Part shown: in pieces, positions 26,651 through 35,658 of the stretch | Numbering within the stretch: the stretch's first letter is position 1 | Layout: each line of letters begins with the position of its first letter | Assembly (NCBI RefSeq): GCF_037977235.1 | Contig: NZ_CP150276.1 | Span: 5,952,001-6,016,000 of the forward strand | Length of the DNA: 64,000 nt | From: Paenibacillus sp. FSL K6-0276 | Lineage (GTDB): Bacteria; Bacillota; Bacilli; Paenibacillales; Paenibacillaceae | Direction: 5' to 3' | The notes under the pieces: model-generated | The model's input: only the letters and a program-made list of their open reading frames with translations | Told to the model about the DNA's origin: nothing | The model's database searches: none | Made by a program: the position numbers and the translations under genes

Positions 26651-26935
26651 CTACTGCCTTTCCTGGTCCACCAATTGCTGCTGAGCGAGACGAATCATTT
26701 CGCGGACCATCGATCCACCAATTTCACCGCCAATCTGACCCACTGATTCTGTGCTCAAATGGCCATTTTGACCGTGCTCCAATGGGACACCAAGTTCTTT
26801 TGCGACTTCGTATTTCACATCATCAGGCCGCTCCGGATCTACATCATAACCCTCGCGCCGCATCACCTCGGCTTTAAACATTTGCATTCCGCGGCTGACT
26901 CCCGGCACTGCATATTTCCTGTTTCTTCTAGACAT
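26651..26935 (-). CDS. Alpha/beta-type small acid-soluble spore protein
   Basis: DNA-binding spore protein of 94 residues. The C-terminal half carries the family's core (VKYEVAKELGVPL, GHLSTESVGQIGGEIGGSMV, REMIRLAQQQL). The N-terminus KYAVPGVSRGMQMFKAEVM matches the first SASP helix. It is longer than typical SspA-type proteins, with an insertion between the two helices (REGYDVDPERPDD). The germination-protease site is not in its usual form. GGAGGGGAT precedes ATG 26935. Expected sigma-G control in the forespore; the promoter was not identified. Confidence 0.88.
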   Translation of the reverse strand: MSRRNRKYAVPGVSRGMQMFKAEVMRREGYDVDPERPDDVKYEVAKELGVPLEHGQNGHLSTESVGQIGGEIGGSMVREMIRLAQQQLVDQERQ

Positions 26936-27065
26936 TCCTTATCCCCTCCGCAACATGTTTTAAGTAACATACCCGGAAAACGGAACCTCCACCCTTATTG
27001 ATTTACTCCGATTATTTCCAAGCAGGGCGCTGTTGTGTCTTCAATTCTGTATATCATAGACACAG

Positions 27066-28343
27066 CTATTGTAACGCGGCATTCGTAGCACGTAGGGTTA
27101 TTGCCCAAAACAAAAGAGCTACAGCACTAACAGAAGCTCCAAGCCAACATACCCCGTTCCAGCCATAGTATGAATATATTTGAGTCGAAGCAATTGAGCC
27201 GGTAGCACTTCCAATGGAGTAAAATACCATATATCCTGCGGTGAGTCGACTACGTGCCTCCATACGCAATGCAAAAATTATACTTTGATTTGTGACATGC
27301 ACGGCCTGCACAGCCAAATCAAGAAGAACAATACCAATGACCAATGCCAACAGCGACCGCTCCGTAAAACTGATAAACCACCATGATATCAACAATAGAA
27401 GCAAAGCTATGCCTGTCGTTCTCTGTCCATAACCCCGATCAGCTAGCTTTCCCGCCCGTGCAGCAGCTAATGCTCCCACGATTCCTGCGAGACCAAATGC
27501 CCCAATTGCAGTATGCGAAAGTGATAATGGTGGAGCACTAAGAGGCAAGACCACAGAAGTCCACAGAATACTGAAAGCAGTAAAAATCAACAAAGCCAGA
27601 ATAGCGCGGATACGTAATACTCTCTCTTGTACAAACAACATAAACACCGATCTAAGCAGCTGAGAGTAAGACAGTGATTTTACCTCACGTTCCACATTTG
27701 GCAACACCCTAAATAATGTACACACCATAAAAAGCATTAAAGCAGCAGAAACAAGGTATACGGAACGCCATCCTGCAAGATCTGTAAGTATTCCTGAAAT
27801 GGATCGCGCAAGAAGTATACCAATCACAATTCCACTTGTGACCATGCCCACGATTCGTCCCCGTTCGGCAGGGGCAGCCATTGTCGCCGCGAACGCAACA
27901 AGCGTCTGCGTTACAACGGCAAGTAGTCCCACTGAGGCCATACCTACGAATAGTATCGTGCTGGAAGAAGCAGTGCTAACGATAATCAGAGCCACCACAG
28001 ATAATAACATTTGGCCGATAATCAGGCGGCGCTGATTCAGTAAATCCCCCAGTGGCACGAGCAGTAATAGTCCCAATGCATAAAAAATCTGAGTGATAGT
28101 AATAAGAATACCAATGCTTGAATAATCAATACCAAATTCTCTCGACAAATGATCGAGTAACGGTTGTGCAAAGTAGATGTTTGCAACAGACATCCCGCAG
28201 GCCACTGCAAACAAAAGCGTCATATAACGTGGCATGGAAGAACCATGGATAGAATCAGATGGGTTACGCATCTCCCGTGACGAATGCACCTTAACAGCAG
28301 CGATAACTTCTACTTTCTCTTTAATCCCCTCCATTTTGTACAC
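27066..28343 (-). CDS. MFS transporter, YnfM/AraJ-like efflux type
   Basis: Twelve-segment transporter. Loop 2-3 reads LVPLGDLLNQRRLIIGQ, and motif C is near GMVTSGIVIGILLARSISGI. The N-terminal 40 residues are cytosolic and hydrophilic. The start is uncertain: GTG 28343 or ATG 28334, the latter 10 nt after AAAGGA. Divergent from a TetR gene with paired operators between them, which strongly suggests a regulated drug or metabolite exporter. Confidence 0.85.
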   Translation of the reverse strand: MYKMEGIKEKVEVIAAVKVHSSREMRNPSDSIHGSSMPRYMTLLFAVACGMSVANIYFAQPLLDHLSREFGIDYSSIGILITITQIFYALGLLLLVPLGDLLNQRRLIIGQMLLSVVALIIVSTASSSTILFVGMASVGLLAVVTQTLVAFAATMAAPAERGRIVGMVTSGIVIGILLARSISGILTDLAGWRSVYLVSAALMLFMVCTLFRVLPNVEREVKSLSYSQLLRSVFMLFVQERVLRIRAILALLIFTAFSILWTSVVLPLSAPPLSLSHTAIGAFGLAGIVGALAAARAGKLADRGYGQRTTGIALLLLLISWWFISFTERSLLALVIGIVLLDLAVQAVHVTNQSIIFALRMEARSRLTAGYMVFYSIGSATGSIASTQIYSYYGWNGVCWLGASVSAVALLFWAITLRATNAALQ

Positions 28344-28383
28344 GTCCTTTCTCTATTAAATTTAAAATCCAAGCATAATACTA

Positions 28384-28527
28384 TATCGATCAGTATGTTA
28401 TTATGTTCAGTAAATTTATCTCACAAAATAATTGATGTCAATATAAATATTTACATTGGGAGAATACTCCGACCTTCATTTGACAATATAAACGGCTAGT
28501 TGTAGCATTATAATATACTGTTCGGTA
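28384..28527. promoter_or_regulatory. Paired TetR-type operators in the MFS/TetR spacer
   Basis: ATACTGTTCGGTA (28515-28527, plus) and ATACTGATCGATA (28396-28384, minus) agree at 11 of 13 positions. One copy lies near each divergent gene. Each has a TAC(T)G/CGGTA-like dyad. Likely binding sites of the adjacent TetR regulator. Confidence 0.6.
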
Positions 28528-28602
28528 AGTAATAATAAAAATTAAATGTTCTGAACCATTTATCTGTTAAGAAAAATTCAAATGTAATGAGGGGTGTTAA
28601 TA

Positions 28603-29184
28603 ATGGGACGAAACCGCGAATTTGATGAAGAAAAAGTATTAGAATCAGCAATGGAATTATTTTGGGAGAAGGGGTATGAGGCCACCTCATTAAGCGATTT
28701 AACTTCCAGAATGAGGATTCAACGCCCCAGTATATATTCAGCTTTTGGAGACAAGAAAGAATTATTCGAAGCTGCGCTACGCAAATACACGATGTCCCAT
28801 GCTTCTCGTGTTCGAGCCAGACTTCAAAGCAATCCATCCGTAAAAGAAGCCTTTCGCAGTTTTTTTGAAGATTTGGTGGCTGAGGAGTATTCAGATAGTG
28901 TCAACCGAGGATGCTTTTGCATCAATACAATGGTCGAACTGGCACCTCATGATGAGAAATTCGAAATTCTTACAAGGGAACATCAAATGTATCTATCGGT
29001 CATATTTCAAGAAACCATTGAACGAGGTATACAATCAGGTGAACTCGAGAGTAGTGTAAATGCGAAGGCTTTGTCACAAGCGCTAATCGTATCGTTAATT
29101 GGACTTACCGTACTCTTGAAATCTCGTCCAGAGCGATCATTTGTTGATAACGCGATAGCGGTGACACTTACATTGCTTAATTAA
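28603..29184 (+). CDS. TetR-family regulator
   Basis: DNA-binding head NREFDEEKVLESAMELFWEK and YEATSLSDLTSRMRIQRPSI then YSAFGDKKELFEAAL, the YxxFxxKxxL hallmark. C-terminal part resembles the AcrR/YxaF-like TetR_C with RGCFCINTMVELAPHD. ATG 28603 has GAGGGG upstream; the frame from 28594 has no better site. Likely represses the divergent MFS gene and itself. Confidence 0.88.
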   Translation: MGRNREFDEEKVLESAMELFWEKGYEATSLSDLTSRMRIQRPSIYSAFGDKKELFEAALRKYTMSHASRVRARLQSNPSVKEAFRSFFEDLVAEEYSDSVNRGCFCINTMVELAPHDEKFEILTREHQMYLSVIFQETIERGIQSGELESSVNAKALSQALIVSLIGLTVLLKSRPERSFVDNAIAVTLTLLN

Positions 29185-29241
29185 TTCAGAGTGAGTTCAA
29201 TTTTAACGAAGCAGCACTCTTGGTTCTATCATTAATAGAGA

Positions 29242-29794
29242 GTGGGTCGCTCTCTTTCAGATGCAACCCTCCCTCTCTCCTCTTCAACTATCACCAACCG
29301 CCCTACCTCAAATTTTAAAGGCCTTGCACATATAGCGATCCAAGCCAAAGATTATAAAGCAACTATTTCATTTTTTATTGACGTTTTAGGGTTCAAGTTA
29401 GGTCATTATTGGAGTCTGCCATCCTTTCAAATCAACGAAGTTTCGATGCTTATTTCACCTGACCAAAGAACCTGCATAGAGATTTTTGATAATGATGCAG
29501 TCATTGCCGCTCGCTCAAGGGAAAAAAGCCTTGTCTGAAGAGGATATAGCTCACGGAGCGTTATTACATTTCGCCTTTTACGTGGATAATGTTGATGAAA
29601 TGTACCAAAAAGCCCTTGCTCATGGAGCAAAGGCTTTTATAGAACTAGCTTCTCTTTCTCTTGGCGAACCACCTCTTCTGATCAAGAACGCGATCATTCA
29701 CAGCCCCAATGGAGAAGTTATCGAATTTCTTGAAGAGGTTGATTTTGATAGGTCTAATTACACTACCTCATACAAAGAGGGATCCAAGGCTTGA
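29242..29794 (+). pseudogene. Glyoxalase/bleomycin-resistance (VOC) protein, frameshifted
   Basis: One frame gives GLAHIAIQAKDYKATISFFI to DQRTCIEIFDNDAVIAA, the first beta-alpha-beta-beta-beta half of a VOC metal enzyme. The second half is in another frame: AHGALLHFAFYVDNVDEMYQ to AIIHSPNGEVIEFLEE, with the HFAF and E metal-ligand positions of the family. The switch occurs near 29510-29525. A single small indel would rejoin them, so this is a recent frameshift or an assembly error. No clear ribosome site before the first half. The 3' end overlaps the convergent helicase gene. Confidence 0.82.
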
Positions 29795-32187
29795 ATAAAG
29801 TGCGACCAATCGCCTGTCGTGTACAGCAGAAGCCGATGCATCGCGCGCGTACAAGCTGTATAAAAGAGTTTACGTTCGCTCTCCCGATGATACGTTTGCG
29901 TAGAAGCATCGTAGATTAGCACAGCGTCGAATTCTACACCCTTAGCAAGATACGCAGGAATAATTAGTGTTCCCTTCTCAAAGGTGAGCGTCTCCTTCGT
30001 AATAAGCCGCAGATTCTCGCCCCCCTGTGCAAGCAATGCTTCATAGGCTTCGCGGCTTTCCGCAGCAGTCTTAGTAATAACGGCAATGGAGTCGAGACCT
30101 TCGGCCATAAGCGCCGCAAGATCCTCTTTTATCCGCACCGCCCGCTCCACATCACTACTAGCCTCCACTAGGTGCGGCTTCTTGCCGCCCCTTTCAAAAG
30201 GCACGATCTCTTCACTAGTTAGCAGCGCCTTCGTAAACTCCACAATCTCGCGAGTGGAACGATAACTTCGGATTAGACGAAATAGACTCGTTTCCTCTTC
30301 ACCATAAAGCCGGATCAAAGGAGAATCCACCTCTTGCAGATTCGTCGCTTGCGGGAATATCGCTTGACTGAAATCGCCGAGTACTGTCATGCTGGCGCGG
30401 GGAAACAATTGTTTGAGAAACGCGAATTGGAACGGCGAATAATCCTGTCCTTCGTCAATAAATAAATGCCGCACCATTGTATTCGTGCGAGAACCCTCGA
30501 TAAGCTCTTTTAAATACAGGAATGGGGTCTCATCTTCATAAAACAGTTCGATATGGCTCAACTTTTCCTTCGTTTGCTTACAAATTTCTGACCACTGATC
30601 GGGCACTTCGGCCTCACCCGTCATTTTCTGATAAGTGACTTCATCACTAAACAACTGATCATATAGACCAATCGTATCTATGAACTTCAATCGGTTGGCA
30701 TCCCGTCTCAGCGGTTTGAAGTGCTCCTTCACGATCATGCGACGCAGCAGCTCTTCTTCCTGCAGACTAAAGTCAAAGACATTCTCTTCCCCGTCCTTCT
30801 GAATACGAAAATCACCATAGATTTCAAGATACTGCTCCGTAAAATCGAAGACAGCTTCTTCTCGCCGGTACTTCTTAAGCACCTCACTGTAGGCTTCGGC
30901 ATATTGATCGTTGTCTAAGTAATCTACTTCATCTTGAACCCAGGGTGCTTCCATTTCCTGACGCTCTAGCTTAGTTAACTCGCGCAGCAGCCATTCACGC
31001 AGTAAAGCGACGCGATTCGCCAATCGGATAGAGCTGTCATAGCTGTAAAATTGCAATTTCATTTGCTCCGCAGTAATCAACTCGCGGTCCCGGAAACGGA
31101 TATTGTGGAAGAGCATACCTTCTTTCTCTAGCCATAACGCGTAGCTTTGGAGAGCATGCAGGAAAGCTTCAGAAGCCTTAAATTGCATTCCCGTTAGTCG
31201 TGCTTCATAGCCCTGCGAGGATTGTGACGTCAGTACATATTCAATTTGCTCGAAGGGGTCCTCTAGATGAACCGTGGCTCCAAGCCAATAAGCAAGATAC
31301 TCCTGAAAGGTCGTTTGCTGCATATTCTCCTCACCGAGCTCAGGAAGCACCGTCGATACATAACTGTTAAACATCGGATTTGGCGAAAAAAGAACGATCT
31401 GGTCCGCCTTGAGCCTATCGCGGTGTTTGTACAATAAATAGGCTACCCGTTGTAGCGCTGCGGACGTCTTTCCGCTGCCAGCCGCCCCCTGCACAATAAG
31501 CATACGGCTTTTGTCATTACGGATGATGGCGTTCTGTTCCTTCTGGATGGTCGCCACAATGCTCTTCATTTGTGAATCTGCGCCTTTGCCAAGCACCTGC
31601 TGAAGCAATTCGTCCCCGATCGTTAAGCTCGTATCGAACACGCTCTGAAGCTGACCGTGACGGATCTGATATTGCCGCTTCAGCATCATCTCACCTGTAA
31701 TCTGTCCTCCCGGTGTTTCATAAGTGGATGGCCCCGGGGAATGGTCATAGTACATGCTTGCAATAGGAGTTCGCCAGTCATACACTAGAAAGTCCACACC
31801 GTCTGCATCGACGAAAGAAGCCACTCCGATATAAATTTTCTCACTCAAGCTCAAGCCGTCTTCTTGAAAATCCATTCGCCCAAAATAGGGGGACGGCAGT
31901 AGCCGTTTCATATTTTTAAAACGCTGTACCCGTTGCCGGTGACTGCGTTCCCGCTCGGAGAGCAACGCTTCTTGCTGCTTTATGCTGTAAAAGGTCTCTT
32001 CGAAATCTTCGTCTGTGCTCGTATTGACCGTGACTTCTTCCCAAAACCGCTTGCGAATGTCCACCACCTGATCACGTAACCCAGTCACTTCCGGTTCTAG
32101 TTCTGCGATTCTTAATCGCAGCTTTTCCGTAACCAAATCAAGCCGCTCTTGTTCTTGCTGCCAATCCTTTACGTCTACCATCTTCAC
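29758..32187 (-). CDS. helD: HelD-type UvrD-like helicase (RNA polymerase recycling factor)
   Basis: Superfamily 1 ATPase that in Bacillus binds RNA polymerase and frees it from stalled complexes. N-terminal coiled coil (residues 5-100) is followed by LPSPYFGRMDF and VYDWRTPIASMYYD, typical for HelD. Walker A QGAAGSGKTSAALQR is near residue 240; motif II reads LFIDEGQDYSPFQF; then LIRSYRST and YTACTRAMHRLLLYT. About 809 aa, normal. GTG 32187 is chosen (GGAG 7 nt upstream); an ATG lies two codons later. A minus-strand TTGTCA/TATAAC pair is a plausible promoter. Confidence 0.88.
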   Translation of the reverse strand: MKMVDVKDWQQEQERLDLVTEKLRLRIAELEPEVTGLRDQVVDIRKRFWEEVTVNTSTDEDFEETFYSIKQQEALLSERERSHRQRVQRFKNMKRLLPSPYFGRMDFQEDGLSLSEKIYIGVASFVDADGVDFLVYDWRTPIASMYYDHSPGPSTYETPGGQITGEMMLKRQYQIRHGQLQSVFDTSLTIGDELLQQVLGKGADSQMKSIVATIQKEQNAIIRNDKSRMLIVQGAAGSGKTSAALQRVAYLLYKHRDRLKADQIVLFSPNPMFNSYVSTVLPELGEENMQQTTFQEYLAYWLGATVHLEDPFEQIEYVLTSQSSQGYEARLTGMQFKASEAFLHALQSYALWLEKEGMLFHNIRFRDRELITAEQMKLQFYSYDSSIRLANRVALLREWLLRELTKLERQEMEAPWVQDEVDYLDNDQYAEAYSEVLKKYRREEAVFDFTEQYLEIYGDFRIQKDGEENVFDFSLQEEELLRRMIVKEHFKPLRRDANRLKFIDTIGLYDQLFSDEVTYQKMTGEAEVPDQWSEICKQTKEKLSHIELFYEDETPFLYLKELIEGSRTNTMVRHLFIDEGQDYSPFQFAFLKQLFPRASMTVLGDFSQAIFPQATNLQEVDSPLIRLYGEEETSLFRLIRSYRSTREIVEFTKALLTSEEIVPFERGGKKPHLVEASSDVERAVRIKEDLAALMAEGLDSIAVITKTAAESREAYEALLAQGGENLRLITKETLTFEKGTLIIPAYLAKGVEFDAVLIYDASTQTYHRESERKLFYTACTRAMHRLLLYTTGDWSHFIQALDPSLYEVV

Positions 32188-32233
32188 GAACACGCTCCTT
32201 TTCATTCTGGTTATAAAGAAGCAAAAATAAAAT

Positions 32234-32263
32234 TTGACAAACTGTTAATCCACATGGTATTAT
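32234..32263 (+). promoter_or_regulatory. Orphan sigma-A promoter
   Basis: TTGACA (32234-32239), 18 bp, TATTAT (32258-32263), pointing right. No ORF of useful length lies before the next terminator. Confidence 0.6.
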
Positions 32264-32269
32264 AATAGT

Positions 32270-32406
32270 GTAGATAAGATGTTATACTTATGCGTAAATA
32301 CCTGAAATCAACAGTGATTATCTAATATTATCACGAACTTTCTTTGCATGCAAATTATTTATATAAGTAAGAGGAACCGGCATAGTCTGCTGGTTCTTCT
32401 TTTTTT
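32270..32406 (+). ncRNA. Candidate small RNA of about 135 nt
   Basis: Bounded by a consensus promoter (32234-32263) and a rho-independent terminator (arms AAGAGGAACC at 32369-32378 and GGTTCTTCTT at 32392-32401, then Ts to 32406). The only frames inside are 11 codons or fewer and have no ribosome site. Not matched to a known RNA family by eye. The genes on both sides run on the minus strand, so the unit cannot be a leader of a flanking gene. Confidence 0.45.
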
Positions 32407-32427
32407 GAATACCAAGCATAGGCAGAC

Positions 32428-32466
32428 AAAGAGAATAGACCGTCCCTCGGACGGTCTATTCTCTTT
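32428..32466 (-). terminator. Terminator after the SLH gene
   Basis: Perfect 18-bp inverted repeat, left arm starting AAAGAGAATAGACCGTCC, 3-nt loop. Confidence 0.85.
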
Positions 32467-32473
32467 CTCAAGT

Positions 32474-33424
32474 TTAGGATTTAGTTTGTAGCAGATTCAT
32501 AATGATGGTTACTGCCTCTGCTCTTGTTGCTGTCTCATTTGGTGCAAATACATTGCCGTTACGTCCGCTCACAATGCTTAATTTCTTCATGGCTGCAACC
32601 GCACCTTGTGCCCAGGAAGGAATTTCCCTATCATCAGCAAATCCTGTTGATACAGCTGTTGTTAAATCTACTCCTGCTGCTCTAGCGATCATAACCGCTA
32701 GCTCTGAACGTGTTATGCTCGCTGCCGGACGGAAGGTAACATCCTCATAGCCGCGTATAATCTTCGCCTCTAAGGCTTGTGCAATGGACTTCTCGGCCCA
32801 AGCAGGGATTGTATCTGTGAAGCCCAGTTCCACACCGTTTCCAGCAGGCTTCAGCGCATTCATCAGCATCACCGCAAATTCAGCGCGTGTCACCGTAGCA
32901 TTCGGCTTGAACGTTCCGTCGGTATAGCCCTTGACGATCCCTTCGCTCACCGCTCGCTTAATATTAGCCTCCGCCCAATGACCGGAGATATCGCTGAACC
33001 CAGCTTCTGTTGTCTGTTCAGTAGATGAATTTGTTACGGGTAAACCCGTTGCTTGATCCACTACGAGTACAGCAAACTTCGTGAAGTGATCCACATCTGC
33101 AGCGATATGATTTCCATTTATTTTGCCACCATTAACTTTCACCCAGCTCTTGTTCACTTCATCATAATAAAAGATCGCTACAGTTTCGCCGCTCTTCACT
33201 TGTCCTGAATCGAACACAAAGGTTAGCGTCACTGGTTTACTAAAGTTCTCCGCGAAGTTTTTTAGAACCTCATAGATCGGGCTTACAAAAATTTCATTAT
33301 TGCTGAGAAGATTCTGCGTATGGAGTACTTTCTCAATCGTCATTATCAGTTCCTTGCTGGAAGCATTAGCAGGAATAGAAATCACGGATTTGATATATTT
33401 ATTTTCTGAATATTCGTCAATCAA
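32474..33424 (-). pseudogene. C-terminal part of an SLH-domain surface protein (5'-truncated)
   Basis: Three S-layer homology domains cover the last 175 residues (FSDISGHWAEANIKRAVSEG, FTDTIPAWAEKSIAQALEAK, FADDREIPSWAQGAVAAMKK), each with its TRAE- or TRSE-type motif. The preceding domain (NFSKPVTLTFVFDSGQVKSG, FYYDEVNKSWVKV, DHFTKFAVLVVD) is usually internal in large secreted Paenibacillus proteins. No signal peptide exists, so the product could not reach the wall that SLH domains bind. It begins where the MerR gene ends: TTG 33424 has AAAGGAG 6 nt upstream and overlaps the MerR stop by 8 nt. Best read as a truncated gene joined to the regulator. Confidence 0.7.
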
Positions 33425-33788
33425 GCGTGTCTCCTTTACTAATGAAGACTTTATAATTGGCAATTTTGTCGTTCAGCATCTTCTCTGTATCTGTTAAGTG
33501 TCTTATTTGATCTTGAACTGAGCTTCTATGATCCTCGAGAAGATTCAAACGGGCTTGGCTTGTATGCTCGCCTTCTAAGTACAACTGGGCATATTCCCTG
33601 ATTTGTGAGATGGGCATTTGGGTTTGCTTCAACCTCAGTACAAATCGCAGCCAGGCAAGATGGGTATCCTCATATACCCTTTCTCCATTCGCATTGCGTA
33701 TTGGAGTAATGATCCCTTCCTTTTCATAATATCTCAGTGTATATGCTGTTATCTCCAATAACTTGGATACCTCGCTAATCGTATACAT
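33417..33788 (-). CDS. MerR-family regulator (AdhR/YfmP-like)
   Basis: MerR HTH MYTISEVSKLLEITAYTLRY followed by YEKEGIITPIRNANGERVY; C-terminal dimerisation helix to residue 123. No cysteine-based metal site, so a small-molecule or aldehyde sensor of the AdhR kind is possible. ATG 33788 is chosen with GGGGATTGGT upstream. It is divergent from an SDR gene whose promoter carries a 19-bp spacer and a perfect dyad, so it very likely controls that gene. Its 3' end overlaps the SLH remnant. Confidence 0.85.
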   Translation of the reverse strand: MYTISEVSKLLEITAYTLRYYEKEGIITPIRNANGERVYEDTHLAWLRFVLRLKQTQMPISQIREYAQLYLEGEHTSQARLNLLEDHRSSVQDQIRHLTDTEKMLNDKIANYKVFISKGDTLD

Positions 33789-33842
33789 ACCAATCCCCGA
33801 ATCTATTTTTATTTTAAAAGTCACCCTGATTATAAAAAACAT

Positions 33843-33873
33843 TTGCCTTAGAGTAAACTCTAACCTATATAAT
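33843..33873 (+). promoter_or_regulatory. MerR-controlled promoter with 19-bp spacer
   Basis: TTGCCT (33843-33848), 19 bp, TATAAT (33868-33873). The perfect palindrome TTAGAGTAAACTCTAA (33848-33863) fills the spacer. This is the standard operator form for YfmP/AdhR-like MerR proteins. Confidence 0.88.
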
Positions 33874-33927
33874 CAAATCGCTGTAGGATCGAATTACATT
33901 CTCGTAGAAAAAATAGGAGGAAATGAC

Positions 33928-34686
33928 ATGAAATACACTGTAATTACCGGCGCTAGTTCAGGGATAGGTTATGAAACTGCTCTAGCTTTTGCCGCTCGTG
34001 GAAAAAACTTAATTCTGATTGCACGTAGAAAGGAACAGCTGGAGGAATTACAGTCTGAAATCGCTCGTATTCAACCTGATGTAGAGGTTGTCATTCAAAC
34101 GGCTGACTTATCCGTTATCGAGAATGCTTATTCGCTTTACGAAAGCCTGCAAGGGTACCCCATCGAATCCTGGATCAACAATGCTGGATTTGGGAACTTT
34201 GATTCAGTGGCCGAGCAAGATCTAAATAAAATAACTACAATGCTACACCTAAACATAGAAGCATTAACCATACTCTCCTCTCTTTTCGTTCGTGACTACT
34301 CCAATGTTGAAGGAACACAATTAATTAACGTTTCATCTGGTGGCGGCTATACGATTGTGGGCAATGCCATAACGTACTGCGCGACCAAGTTTTATGTGAG
34401 TGCATTTACTGAAGGTCTATCTCATGAGTTAAAGAGTCAAGGTGCACTTATGCAAGCTAAAGTGTTGGCACCTGCCGCAACAGAAACAGAATTCGCGAAG
34501 CGTGCTTTTGATATCACGGATTTCGAATATCACGGTGCTGTGCCGAAATTCCATACCGCGAAGGAAATGGCTGGCTTCATGCTTGATCTGTATGACAGTA
34601 ATCATGTGGTGGGGATTGTGAATGGTTTGACGTACGAGTTTGAGTTGAGAGATGCTATTTTTAATTATGTGGTGAGCACGCGATAG
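33928..34686 (+). CDS. Short-chain dehydrogenase/reductase
   Basis: Classical SDR of 252 residues. The NAD(P) motif TGASSGIG is at residues 7-14; NNAG appears in SWINNAGFGNF; the catalytic Ser and YxxxK-like region reads INVSSGGGYTIVGNAITYCA then TKFYVSAFTEG, with Y and K spaced by CAT. AARGKNLILIARRKEQL suggests NADPH preference (two Args). ATG 33928 has ATAGGAGG 7 nt upstream. Controlled by the divergent MerR regulator. Substrate unknown. Confidence 0.88.
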   Translation: MKYTVITGASSGIGYETALAFAARGKNLILIARRKEQLEELQSEIARIQPDVEVVIQTADLSVIENAYSLYESLQGYPIESWINNAGFGNFDSVAEQDLNKITTMLHLNIEALTILSSLFVRDYSNVEGTQLINVSSGGGYTIVGNAITYCATKFYVSAFTEGLSHELKSQGALMQAKVLAPAATETEFAKRAFDITDFEYHGAVPKFHTAKEMAGFMLDLYDSNHVVGIVNGLTYEFELRDAIFNYVVSTR

Positions 34687-34712
34687 GCTTGTCTAGTAAG
34701 GTAAGTTATGAA

Positions 34713-34740
34713 CATGGCCATCCTTCAACGGATGGCCATG
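34713..34740. terminator. Hairpin between convergent genes
   Basis: Perfect arms CATGGCCATCC and GGATGGCCATG; no T run, so termination strength is uncertain. Confidence 0.5.
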
Positions 34741-34744
34741 CACA

Positions 34745-35060
34745 CTAACCAAGATATTGACTCTTCATTTCGAAAATCTCATCAACAGCTTGATGATACC
34801 CACCGGATGTTCGAAAAGAATCTCTAATCGTTGCAACAGATTTTTGGAATGACGGAAGGGTGAGCACATGCTCTACAGTTTCACGAAGTCCAGTTGCAGT
34901 TAATCCTTGCATTTGTAATTTAATGCCCGCTCCAATATTGACGACTTGCTCCGCAATGATCGGCTGATCCGCGCTTTGTGGGATTACAATTAGCGGAACC
35001 CCGTAGTAGAGACCTTCATGCGTACTGTAATATATCCGTCTGTGGAACATAATTTTCAAC
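34745..35060 (-). pseudogene. C-terminal fragment of a macrolide-type (MGT) glycosyltransferase
   Basis: The frame HEGLYYGVPLIVIPQSADQP, then IIAEQVVNIGAGIKLQ and a helix LRETVEHVLTLPSFQKS, matches the UDP-sugar binding C-terminal domain of YjiC/MGT enzymes. The THGG motif before it and the whole N-terminal domain are missing. Similarity ends at about 35060, exactly where the oppositely oriented response-regulator fragment begins, so one deletion or inversion removed both 5' ends. Confidence 0.8.
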
Positions 35061-35061
35061 G

Positions 35062-35658
35062 ATGAAGTTGCGGCAGGCGATCTTACAACTGCAAGCGCAG
35101 CCTTTCTCACTGATCGTTCTGGACATCATGATGGACGACGGTAACGGTTTGGAAGTTCTACGCTACTTGCGGGGACATCGTCCGGAAACGCTGGTCATTG
35201 CGCTTAGTGCGAGAAGAGAGGTGGAGGACAGAATCGACGCGCTCGGACTGGGAGCCGATGATTACATGACCAAGCCTTTCAGTCCAATGGAACTGCTAGC
35301 GCGGATACAGGCCCATCTTCGCAGGCGCCATCCCGAGACATCCAACCGGCCCAATGTTATTCAATTGAATAAACTTGTTCTGGATATCGACAATTACGTA
35401 CTGCATAATGATGGGCTACAACATGGACTGACTCCAGTCGAATGCCATCTACTGCAAGTGTTCATGCTCAATCCTGATCGCGTACTAACAAAAGGAGAAA
35501 TCTACAAACAAGTCTGGCAGCATGAAAACTATGACGCCAACAACCTCAGTGTCTTCATCAGCCGTATCCGAAAAATACTTGAAAGCGCACCCGGATCCCA
35601 ATCTAATCTTCATACCATTCGCGGCATCGGCTATCGCCTCTCAGGTGACGGACGATGA
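35062..35658 (+). pseudogene. OmpR-family response regulator lacking its N-terminus
   Basis: The receiver domain begins at its second helix. The acidic pair near residue 10 and the first strand are gone, but the phospho-acceptor Asp (LIVLDIMMDDG) and Lys (MTKPFSPMEL) remain. The DNA-binding wHTH is complete (VFISRIRKILESA, HTIRGIGYRLSG). No ribosome site precedes ATG 35062. Without Mg-binding acidic residues, phosphorylation should fail. It overlaps the kinase gene by ATGA. Confidence 0.8.
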
